From Clostridiales bacterium (GTDB lineage Bacteria; Bacillota_A; Clostridia; Peptostreptococcales; Anaerovoracaceae), in NCBI GenBank assembly GCA_015058265.1, contig SVCR01000038.1, positions 1 to 10,216 on the forward strand: 10,216 nt of DNA, given 5' to 3'. Position 1 is the first letter of the stretch; each line of letters starts with the position of its first letter. The position numbers and the translations under genes were made by a program. Under the pieces are notes generated by a model. That model made no database searches, was not told the DNA's origin, and saw nothing but the letters and a program-made list of their open reading frames with translations. Below, piece after piece: positions 1 through 7,600 of the stretch.

Positions 1-506
1 TAATTGCTCTTCCTTCAAGCGGCGTACACTCGAACGGGTTCTCTCTTGTGCGTAAGGTATTTCAGCTCGGCAAAGCTGACATGAAGGCTCTTACCGCAGG
101 AAATACAATGCTCGGCGGAAAATCTCTCGGAGAGGCGCTTCTCGAGCCGACGAAGATATATGTAAAGCCGGTACTGGCTTTGCTCGAAGAGATCACCGTC
201 AAGGGTATTTCTCACATAACCGGCGGCGGTTTCTATGAGAACATCCCGAGGAGCATTCCGGACGGTCTCGGCGCAAGGATCAATAAGAAAGATGTCAGAG
301 TCCTGCCGATCTTCAACATGATACAGGAGGTAGGAGCGATATCCGAGCATGACATGTTCAACACATTCAATATGGGTGTTGGTATGTCGATCATCACAGC
401 TCCGGAGGATGTTGACAGAGCGCTTGAGATACTGAGAGCCAACGGAGAGGATGCCTATGTAATAGGAGAGATAGTCCGCTCCGCTGACAAAATCGAAATA
501 ATCTGA
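1..506 (+). CDS. purM: Phosphoribosylformylglycinamidine cyclo-ligase (AIR synthetase), C-terminal half
   Basis: ATP-dependent ring closure of FGAM to AIR in de novo purine synthesis; cytosolic. The gene enters from the left edge with its first full codon at position 3, leaving 167 residues of a family that is usually about 340. What remains is the end of the first AIRS domain and the C-terminal AIRS domain. Visible family motifs are SSGVHSNGFSLVR at the edge (the GPHSNGYSLVR-type segment), HITGGGFYENIPRSIP near residues 75-90 of the visible part, and MFNTFNMGVGMSII further on. The TGA stop is at 504-506. The GTG at 48 is an internal valine codon, not a start. purN follows on the same strand after 149 nt, an unusually long gap for this cluster. 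Identification is firm; only the missing N-terminus is unknown. Confidence 0.96.
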   Translation, partial: IALPSSGVHSNGFSLVRKVFQLGKADMKALTAGNTMLGGKSLGEALLEPTKIYVKPVLALLEEITVKGISHITGGGFYENIPRSIPDGLGARINKKDVRVLPIFNMIQEVGAISEHDMFNTFNMGVGMSIITAPEDVDRALEILRANGEDAYVIGEIVRSADKIEII

Positions 507-514
507 GGCACTAT

Positions 515-543
515 TTGATTTAAAGTGTGTAATAAGATAGGAT
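515..543 (+). promoter_or_regulatory. Possible weak internal promoter ahead of purN
   Basis: TTGATT at 515-520 and TAGGAT at 538-543 are separated by 17 nt and each match the sigma-A consensus at 4 of 6 positions. Transcription from it would begin near 550, almost exactly at the base of the nested inverted repeat at 549-600. The region is AT-rich, so chance matches are likely; this is a suggestion only. Confidence 0.2.
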
Positions 544-548
544 AGTAT

Positions 549-600
549 CAGGACAGATCTTAAAACCGCTGCACCGGTTGGCGCAGCGGATATTGTCCTG
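549..600 (+). promoter_or_regulatory. Nested inverted repeat (two-stem RNA structure) in the purM-purN gap
   Basis: Two perfect 7-bp stems are nested. The outer one is CAGGACA (549-555) with TGTCCTG (594-600). The inner one is CCGCTGC (566-572) with GCAGCGG (583-589), capped by a possible CC/GG pair after one A-C mismatch. The internal loop is 10 nt on the left and 4 nt on the right. No T-run follows, so it does not look like an intrinsic terminator. It ends 55 nt before the purN start. It could set mRNA stability or processing between purM and purN, or bind a regulator; I do not recognise it as a known riboswitch class. Confidence 0.45.
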
Positions 601-643
601 TATGAGAATTTCACATAATGGCGGAAGCCGGGTGCAGACGGTC

Positions 644-650
644 AGGAAGG
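644..650 (+). promoter_or_regulatory. Ribosome binding site of purN (decides the start)
   Basis: AGGAAGG lies 5 nt before ATG 656. The earlier in-frame starts, TTG 578 and ATG 602, lack such a site, and TTG 578 lies inside the inner hairpin loop. This favours 656 as the start. Confidence 0.7.
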
Positions 651-655
651 TCTAC

Positions 656-1267
656 ATGGATAGAAAAGCTAAAGTAGCTGTGCTCGTCAGCGGAGGAGGG
701 ACCAATCTCCAGGCGCTGATAGATGCGGAGAAGTCGGGAATCATAAGCCACGGAGAGATCGCTTTGGTCATCGCCAACAGGAAGAACGCAGATGCGGTCG
801 AGCGTGCTGCGAATGCCGGTATTGAAGCGCATGTGGTAACTCGCAAGGAATACGGCGGACAGGAAGGCTTCGAGGCAAGAGTAAGAGAGCTCCTTGAGGA
901 GCATGAGATCGACCTTATCGTACTGGCAGGTTTCCTCATGATCCTGAGCGAGGACTTTGTCAAGGACTATGATCACAGGATCATAAACATACATCCTTCA
1001 CTGATACCTGCATTCTGCGGGGACGGTTATTACGGCCTGATCCCTCACGAAGCGGCTCTTAAGAGAGGTGTCAAAGTGACAGGTGCGACTGTCCATTATG
1101 TCAACGAGATCGCCGACGGGGGAGAGATCATAGCTCAGAAGGCGGTATATGTGGAAGAGGGAGACACACCGGAGATACTTCAGAGACGTGTGATGGAGCA
1201 GGCAGAATGGGTCATACTGCCGGAATCTGTAGAGAAGATCTGCAGCGAGATCACGCAGTCGCTATGA
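656..1267 (+). CDS. purN: Phosphoribosylglycinamide formyltransferase (GAR transformylase)
   Basis: Transfers the formyl group of 10-formyltetrahydrofolate to GAR, giving FGAR; cytosolic. The 203-residue product has the normal PurN length. Visible motifs are the phosphate-binding SGGGTN (12-17), AGFLMILS (91-98), the catalytic segment NIHPSLIPAF (111-120) with Asn111 and His113, VTGATVHYV (141-149), and ADGGEIIAQ with Asp154. Asn111, His113 and Asp154 correspond to the Asn/His/Asp catalytic set known from E. coli PurN. The CGDGYYG stretch after HPSLIPAF is of the type I associate with clostridial PurN. The start at 656 is chosen because AGGAAGG precedes it and because the alignment-like N-terminus begins only a few residues before the first beta strand. 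It follows purM and precedes the IMP cyclohydrolase gene by 56 nt, consistent with one operon. Confidence 0.96.
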   Translation: MDRKAKVAVLVSGGGTNLQALIDAEKSGIISHGEIALVIANRKNADAVERAANAGIEAHVVTRKEYGGQEGFEARVRELLEEHEIDLIVLAGFLMILSEDFVKDYDHRIINIHPSLIPAFCGDGYYGLIPHEAALKRGVKVTGATVHYVNEIADGGEIIAQKAVYVEEGDTPEILQRRVMEQAEWVILPESVEKICSEITQSL

Positions 1268-1323
1268 AATACTGATCACATATTATTATCAAAGCAATCC
1301 AGAAAGGACGGATCACAGAGGGA

Positions 1324-2049
1324 ATGGATACTTATAAGGTCATGAGCTTTAGCGAAGCAGTTAAGGGAAACAGTTATCCGGGACGCGGGATAGTAGTTGG
1401 TGAGTCTGCAGACGGATCCAAGGCTGTCATCGCGTATTTTATTATGGGCAGATCGGAGAACTCAAGGAACAGAGTCTTCGTCAAGAAGAACGGTGTCATA
1501 TTCACTGAGCCTTTTGAAATGTCCAAACTCAAAGACCCTAGCCTCATCATCTATGCTGCGGTAAGGACATTTGAGAATCATCTTATCGTTACTAACGGCA
1601 ACCAGACAGATACTATCTGTGATGCTCTCGTAAGCGGATCAGATTTCTATACTGCACTCAAGTCAAGATGCTTCGAGCCTGACGCACCTAACCTGACACC
1701 GAGGATCAGCGCTGAAGCTGTATTCGATGACAAGGCCGGCTTCACATATTCAATGAGCATTCTCAAGAGTGCTGATGCGGAAGGAAGCGGATGCAACAGA
1801 TTCGGCTTTGACTATGAACCACTGCCTGGCCTCGGCCACTTTATCCACACCTATGAGTGCGACGGATCTCCTCTGCCGACATTCAGCGGTGAACCGACCA
1901 GGATAGCTGTACCTGATGATATCGATGCGTTCACAGACGAGATATGGAATGCGCTTGACGAAGACAATAAGATCTCGCTCTACGTACGCTATACAGATCT
2001 CATCAGCGGAGCATCAGAAGATCGTATTTTAAACAAGCACAGCAAGTAA
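1324..2049 (+). CDS. purO: IMP cyclohydrolase, PurO family
   Basis: Predicted to close FAICAR to IMP, the last step of the pathway. The 241-residue protein resembles the PurO/IMP cyclohydrolase family first known from archaea and unrelated in fold to the cyclohydrolase domain of bifunctional PurH. Supporting segments are NSYPGRGIVVG (16-26), AYFIMGRSENSRNR (37-50; archaeal PurO has a comparable AYRVSSRSFPNR-type segment), IVTNGNQTD (88-96), EPDAPNLTPRIS (118-129), and GHFIHTY (171-177). The adjacent downstream gene supplies an AICAR transformylase that lacks a cyclohydrolase domain, so the pair replaces PurH. The start is uncertain: ATG 1324 has only GAGGG immediately before it (1-nt spacing), while ATG 1342 would remove six residues and has a weak AAGG. 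No signal peptide or membrane segment is seen. Function is inferred from family resemblance and context; residues were not checked against a structure. Confidence 0.85.
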   Translation: MDTYKVMSFSEAVKGNSYPGRGIVVGESADGSKAVIAYFIMGRSENSRNRVFVKKNGVIFTEPFEMSKLKDPSLIIYAAVRTFENHLIVTNGNQTDTICDALVSGSDFYTALKSRCFEPDAPNLTPRISAEAVFDDKAGFTYSMSILKSADAEGSGCNRFGFDYEPLPGLGHFIHTYECDGSPLPTFSGEPTRIAVPDDIDAFTDEIWNALDEDNKISLYVRYTDLISGASEDRILNKHSK

Positions 2050-2081
2050 TATACGCAGGGGGATGAAGGAAGGAGACAATT

Positions 2082-3266
2082 ATGAAAGAATTTGAACTCA
2101 AGTACGGATGCAACCCTAACCAGAAGCCTGCATGTATCTATATGGATGACGGCAGCGATCTGCCAATAGAGATCCTCGGCGGAAGACCGGGATACATCAA
2201 TTTCCTCGATGCTCTCAATTCATGGCAGCTTGTCAAGGAACTCAAGGAAGCGCTCGGCATGCCGGCAGCAGCATCCTTCAAGCACGTCAGCCCAACAAGC
2301 GCAGCTGTAGGAACAGTACTGCCTGACAAGCTCAAGAAAGCATGCTTTGTTGATGACGTAGAAGGTCTGGACGATTCTCCTCTGGCATGCGCATATGCCC
2401 GCGCAAGGGGAACAGACAGAATGTGTTCCTTCGGAGACTGGGTAGCTCTCTCAGATGAGTGCGATGCTGTTACAGCTAAGCTGATCAGAAGAGAGGTCTC
2501 AGACGGAGTTATCGCGCCGGGATATACTGATGAAGCTCTCGAGATACTCCATCGCAAGAGAAACGGAAATTATAATATCGTTAAGATCGATCCTGATTAT
2601 ATGCCTCCTGAGAAAGAGCATAAGCAGGTATTCGGGATCACATTCGAACAGGGCCACAACTTCTTCAAGATCGACAGAGAACTGCTTTCCAATGTAGTTA
2701 CTGCAAACAAGGAGCTGCCTGAAGAGGCAGTACGCGATCTGATCGTTGCCCTTATCACACTCAAGTATACACAGTCAAACTCCGTAGCGTTCGCCTATGA
2801 CGGACAGGCTATCGGAGTCGGTGCCGGACAGCAGTCAAGAGTACACTGCACCAGACTCGCAGGAGGCAAAGCTGATACATGGTTCCTGCGTCAGCATGAC
2901 AAGGTACTCAACCTGCCGTTCAGGGATGACATCAAACGTCCGGACAGAGACAATGTCATCGATGCATATATTAATAAGAACGAAGAGGATTGCTGTGCTG
3001 AAGGAGTATGGCAGAAATACTTCACAGAACAGCCTGAAAGATTTACAGCAGAAGAACAGAGAACTTATCTCGATACTATTACCGGCGTAAGCTGCGGTTC
3101 TGATGCGTTCTTCCCGTTCTATGACAACGTCCAGAGAGCAGCAGCTTCCGGAGTCAGCTATATCGCTGAGCCGGGCGGATCGATCAGAGATGATCTGGTC
3201 ATCAAGTGCTGCGATGATCTCGGCATCGTCATGGCATTCACGGGAATGAGACTTTTCCACCACTAA
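2082..3266 (+). CDS. AICAR formyltransferase, stand-alone (PurH without the IMP cyclohydrolase domain)
   Basis: Formylates AICAR with 10-formyltetrahydrofolate to give FAICAR. At 394 residues it is about 120-130 shorter than bifunctional PurH (about 520) and starts directly in the transformylase domain with ELKYGCNPNQKPA (5-17), matching the LRYGENPHQ-type start of that domain. Further marks are PGYINFLDALNSWQLVKEL (36-54), SFKHVSP (65-71) with the catalytic-type Lys67-His68 pair, ARGTDRMCSFGDWVAL (108-123), KYTQSNSVAFAYDGQAIGVG (228-247), AGQQSR (248-253), DAFFPF (341-346), and EPGGSIRDDLVI (363-374) with a C-terminal FTGMRLFHH. The MGS-like N-terminal domain is absent. A good ribosome site (GGAG, 6 nt spacing) supports ATG 2082, so absence of the domain is not due to a mis-chosen start; the upstream reading frame is closed by the neighbouring purO stop region. 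It sits between purO and purD in one direction. Some call this form PurV or a purH-like gene; no symbol is assigned. Confidence 0.92.
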   Translation: MKEFELKYGCNPNQKPACIYMDDGSDLPIEILGGRPGYINFLDALNSWQLVKELKEALGMPAAASFKHVSPTSAAVGTVLPDKLKKACFVDDVEGLDDSPLACAYARARGTDRMCSFGDWVALSDECDAVTAKLIRREVSDGVIAPGYTDEALEILHRKRNGNYNIVKIDPDYMPPEKEHKQVFGITFEQGHNFFKIDRELLSNVVTANKELPEEAVRDLIVALITLKYTQSNSVAFAYDGQAIGVGAGQQSRVHCTRLAGGKADTWFLRQHDKVLNLPFRDDIKRPDRDNVIDAYINKNEEDCCAEGVWQKYFTEQPERFTAEEQRTYLDTITGVSCGSDAFFPFYDNVQRAAASGVSYIAEPGGSIRDDLVIKCCDDLGIVMAFTGMRLFHH

Positions 3267-3295
3267 TTGCGGTCATTGCCGGAAGGGAGCAAGCG

Positions 3296-4558
3296 ATGAA
3301 GATTCTGGTCGTCGGAGGCGGCGGGCGTGAGCACGCTATCATAAAGAAGCTCAAAGAAAATGAAAACGTAGATACCATATACGCACTGCCGGGCAACGGC
3401 GGCATCGCGAAGGATGCAGAATGCTACCCGGTCAAAGCGACAGATATCGATGGTATCGTGGACTTTGCGAAGAAGATGCATCCTGATTACGCGGTGGTCG
3501 CACCGGATGATCCGCTGGTCATGGGCTGCGTTGACGCTCTGAACAATATAGGGATACCGTGCTTTGGTCCGGATGCCAAAGCGGCAGTCATCGAGGGGAG
3601 CAAAGTGTTCTCCAAGAATCTGATGAAGAAGTACGGAATACCGACAGCAAGGTATCAGACGTTTGATAATCTCGAGGACGCTCTGTATTATCTGGAATCT
3701 GCGCCTATCCCGACAGTCATCAAGGCTGACGGCCTTGCTCTCGGAAAGGGTGTAATAATTGCGGAGACAAGGGAAGCAGCATGTGATGCTGTCCGCAGCA
3801 TGATGCAGGATCACAAATTCGGTGCCAGCGGAGACCGTATCGTTATAGAGGAGTATCTGGAAGGACCGGAGGTCTCAGTACTCAGCTTTACAGACGGCAA
3901 GACGGTGGTGCCGATGGTCAGCTCTATGGATCACAAGCGTGCAGGCGATGGTGATACAGGCCTCAATACAGGCGGGATGGGAACTGTCGCGCCTAATCCG
4001 TACTATACAGATGAAGTAGCGGAAAGGTGCATGAACGAGATATTCATCCCGACAATGCGCGCTATGAACGAGGAAGGCAGGACTTTCAAGGGCTGCCTGT
4101 ACTTCGGACTTATGATAACCGCGGACGGACCTAAGGTCATCGAATACAATTGCAGATTCGGCGATCCGGAGACCCAGGTCGTGCTGCCGCTTCTTGATAC
4201 AGACCTGCTGACTATCATGCAGGCTGTCACGGAGGAGAGACTCAGTGATATCGATGTAAAATGGAAGAGCGGTTATGCATGCTGCGTAGTTGCTGCTTCT
4301 GAAGGATATCCTGTGAGCTATGAGAAGGGCTATGAGATCACCATGCCGGATGAGATATGGCCTCATGTATTCGTAGCGGGAGCAGCTGAAGAGGACGGAA
4401 AGCTTCTCACATCGGGAGGAAGAGTTCTCGGTGTTACAGCGGTAGAGGCATCACTCGCCGAAGCTATAGAAGCATCATATGAGATGCTGGATCAGATCGA
4501 CTTTGCCAATAAATACTACAGAGTCGACATCGGACAGAAAGCGCTCAAAGCGCTGTGA
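3296..4558 (+). CDS. purD: Phosphoribosylamine-glycine ligase (GAR synthetase)
   Basis: ATP-dependent joining of phosphoribosylamine and glycine to give GAR. The 420-residue protein is of full family length and has the ATP-grasp layout: N-domain GGGGREHA (7-14) and LPGNGG (31-36), linker FGPDAKAAVIEGSKVFSK (90-107), A/B domains with IKADGLALGKGVIIA (142-156), EEYLEGPEVSV (185-195), MDHKRAGDGDTGLNTGGMG (211-229), and the metal-binding segment EYNCRFGDPETQ (283-294); the C-domain ends in YYRVDIGQKAL. GGGAG lies 6 nt before ATG 3296. The gene starts 29 nt after the AICAR transformylase stop and ends 46 nt before purL, so it is cotranscribed with both. No missing key residue was noted. Confidence 0.97.
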   Translation: MKILVVGGGGREHAIIKKLKENENVDTIYALPGNGGIAKDAECYPVKATDIDGIVDFAKKMHPDYAVVAPDDPLVMGCVDALNNIGIPCFGPDAKAAVIEGSKVFSKNLMKKYGIPTARYQTFDNLEDALYYLESAPIPTVIKADGLALGKGVIIAETREAACDAVRSMMQDHKFGASGDRIVIEEYLEGPEVSVLSFTDGKTVVPMVSSMDHKRAGDGDTGLNTGGMGTVAPNPYYTDEVAERCMNEIFIPTMRAMNEEGRTFKGCLYFGLMITADGPKVIEYNCRFGDPETQVVLPLLDTDLLTIMQAVTEERLSDIDVKWKSGYACCVVAASEGYPVSYEKGYEITMPDEIWPHVFVAGAAEEDGKLLTSGGRVLGVTAVEASLAEAIEASYEMLDQIDFANKYYRVDIGQKALKAL

Positions 4559-4593
4559 TCAGATCCAAACACAAGTTATTACTTTTATCGAAC

Positions 4594-4598
4594 GGGAG
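4594..4598 (+). promoter_or_regulatory. Ribosome binding site of purL (decides the start)
   Basis: GGGAG stands 6 nt before ATG 4605. The reading frame is open upstream to ATG 4479, but that start would lie inside purD and add 42 residues of purD-frame-shifted sequence without family resemblance. Confidence 0.75.
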
Positions 4599-4604
4599 AA
4601 AAGC

Positions 4605-7600
4605 ATGGTCTACAGAGTATATGTAGAGAAGAAAGAAGGGCTTGCTAATGAAGCAGCCGGACTCAGAAATGACGCGAGAACACTGCTGGGAATAAGCAGC
4701 ATCGAGAATGTCAGGATCATCAACAGATATGATGCTGAGAATATAGACGAGGGGCTGTTCAACGAATGCATTTACAAGGTATTCGCCGAGCCTCAGCTTG
4801 ACAATGTCGCATCAGATCTTAAAGAAGTAACAGGCGGAGATCCTGCTGCTGTGTTTGCAGTCGAGGCACTTCCTGGACAGTTCGATCAGAGAGCTGACTC
4901 AGCGGAGCAGTGCATACAGATCATATCTCAGGGTGAAAGACCTACTATAAGGTTTGCAAGAGTATATGTTCTGTACGGTCAGATGAGCGAAGAAGAGATC
5001 GACGCGGTAAAGAAATATGTTATCAATCCTGTTGAGACCAGAGAAGCTATGCTGTCGATGCCGGAAACACTGGCAGTCGAATATGAGATCCCTGAAACAG
5101 TTGAAACACTCAGAGGATTCATCAGCATGAGCGATGACCAGCTCGGAAACTACATCAAGTCAATGGGGCTGGCTATGGACGAAGCAGATCTTGCGCTCTG
5201 CATAGACTATTTCGGCGGAACCGAGTTCAGGGATCCGACCATAACCGAGCTCAAGATGATCGATACTTATTGGTCTGACCACTGCAGACATACGACTTTC
5301 GGAACCGTCATAGACGAAGTCAGATTCGAAGACGCTTTGCTCCAGAAGGCATATAACGATTATCTCGCTACAAGGGCGACACTCGGTCGTACCAAGCCGA
5401 TATGCCTTATGGATCTGGCTACCATCTCGGTCAAGTATCTGAAGAAGATGGGAAGACTCGACAAGCTCGATGAGTCTGAAGAGATAAATGCTTGCACGGT
5501 AAAAGTCAACGTGCAGGTTGACGGAGTAGACGAGCCGTGGCTCCTGCTCTTCAAGAATGAGACACACAATCACCCTACTGAGATAGAGCCGTTCGGAGGC
5601 GCTGCGACCTGCCTTGGCGGATGCATCAGAGACCCGCTCTCAGGAAGAGCATATGCTTATTCAGCAATGAGAGTTACAGGAGCCGCAGATCCGCTTCAGC
5701 CTGTCTCAGAGACAATACAGGGCAAGCTGCCTCAGCGTTCCATCACGACTACAGCAGCCAAGGGTTATTCAAGCTACGGGAATCAGATCGGACTCTGTAC
5801 CGGAATGGTAGACGAGATATATCATCCGGGATATGCAGCCAAGAGAATGGAGGTCGGCGCCGTCATGGCGGCCGCTCCGGCTGTCAACGTAAGGAGAGAG
5901 CGGCCTGAGCCGGGCGATGTTGTCCTGCTGCTCGGCGGCTCGACCGGACGCGACGGAATAGGCGGAGCTACCGGCTCATCCAAGGCACATGACTCGCATT
6001 CGGTCGAGACATGCGGCGCCGAGGTACAGAAGGGTAATGCTCCTGAAGAACGTAAGATACAGAGACTGTTCAGGAACGGAAATGCTACACGTCTGATCAA
6101 GAAGTGCAATGACTTCGGTGCAGGCGGTGTAAGTGTTGCTATCGGCGAGCTGGCTGATGGCCTTAAGATAGACCTTGATGCAGTCCCTAAGAAATATGAC
6201 GGACTCGACGGTACTGAGCTTGCCATCTCCGAATCGCAGGAAAGAATGGCATGTGTCGTTTCCGCATCTGACAGAGACGAATTCATGAGGCTCGCAGCTG
6301 AAGAGAACCTTCAGTGTGTTCAGGTGGCTGAGGTCACTGAGGAACCGAGACTCGTTATGTACTGGAACGGCAACAAGATAGTAGATATTTCCCGCGAGTT
6401 CCTCAACTCCAACGGAGCGGACAAGCACATCACGATCGCTCCTGCGGCTCCGGGAGACTGGAAGAGCACCGGACTCTATGAAGAAGGAAAGAGCTTCGGC
6501 GAACTGTATAATAAAGTCGCTGCAGATCTGAATACATGCTCGAAGAGAGGTCTGTCAGAGAGATTCGACTCAACGATCGGAGCAGGAACAGTCCTGATGC
6601 CGTTCGGAGGCCGCAATCAGCTGACCCCGATACAGGCGATGGTACACAAGATCCCGCTCGAAGTCGGACAGACCGATGACTGCTCACTGATGTCATGGGG
6701 CTTCAATCCTTATATCTCATCCGCTTCGCCTTATCACGGAGCATATCTGGCAGTTATCGAATCGATCTCCAAGCTGATCGCTACAGGTGCTTCGTTCGAG
6801 GATATATATCTGTCATTTCAGGAATACTTCCCATCACTCAGAAGTGATGCGGCAAGATGGGGACTTCCGCTTGCCGCACTGCTCGGAGCATTCGAAGCTC
6901 AGATGAGACTTGGGATCGGCTCCATCGGCGGCAAGGACTCAATGAGCGGCACATTCGAGAACATCGATGTTCCTCCTACACTGATATCCTTCGCAGTAAC
7001 GATGGACAAGGTGGGCAACATCGTATCACCTGAATTCAAAGCTGCCGGTCATAAGGTCGTAATGCTGGTACCTGAGGCGGAGTCTGATGACAACGGCGTC
7101 GGCAGAGGTCTTCCGAGAACAGAGTCCCTGATGAGACTTTGGAATAAGACAGCTGAGCTTGTCAGAGAGGGCAAAGTCGCCGCGGCGTACACTCCGGGGA
7201 TCGGAGGTGTCGCTGAGGCTGTCATGAAGATGACATACGGAAACGGCATCGGCATGGATTTCCTGTCTGACGGAAGCAGTGATGTTCTCAGCCTCGATGA
7301 GCTGTTCGGATATTCATACGGAAGCATGATACTCGAGCTTAATGAGGACGTATCATTCGGCAGAGGAATAGATGCGAGAGTTCTCGGAACCACTTCATCT
7401 GATCTTGCTATCACATGGAATGGAGAATCAGTCAAGATCGGCGATCTGCTGTTCCTGTATGAGGGCAAGCTGGAGAGTGTATTCCCTGCTAATGTAGATA
7501 ATAAGGTCGGTCTTGTAGACAACATCAGCTACAGAGCAAAGACATGGCCTACCACAGTTTATAAGAAGGCAGAGCCTAAGGTCCTGATCCCGGTATTCCC

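Noticed and set aside
549..600. Intrinsic terminator or known purine/ZTP riboswitch before purN
   Set aside because: No T-run follows the stems, and I could not find the conserved core bases of purine, PRPP or ZTP riboswitches in the segment.
15..614. 199-residue minus-strand frame opposite purM
   Set aside because: It lies antisense to well-conserved purM codons, shows no family motif, and has no convincing ribosome site. It is a shadow of the real gene.
578..655. Upstream extension of purN to TTG 578 or ATG 602
   Set aside because: The added residues do not resemble PurN, no Shine-Dalgarno precedes either codon, and TTG 578 sits in the hairpin loop. ATG 656 has AGGAAGG at 5 nt.
1268..1323. 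Promoter or second gene in the purN-purO gap
   Set aside because: The 56 nt show only AT-rich sequence and scattered GATCAC; no paired -35 and -10 boxes and no short frame with a ribosome site.
2797..3090. 97-residue plus-strand frame inside the AICAR transformylase gene
   Set aside because: An out-of-frame shadow of conserved codons with no motif and no ribosome site.
4479..4604. Upstream extension of purL to ATG 4479
   Set aside because: It would overlap the end of purD by 80 nt and add 42 residues unlike PurL. ATG 4605 has GGGAG at 6 nt and a family-type N-terminus.
5621..5908. 95-residue plus-strand frame inside purL
   Set aside because: An out-of-frame shadow within the conserved FGAM synthase region; arginine- and serine-rich, as expected of shifted codons.
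5822..6696. Several 88-154 residue minus-strand frames opposite purL
   Set aside because: Serine- and leucine-rich reverse translations of biased codons, without starts supported by ribosome sites.
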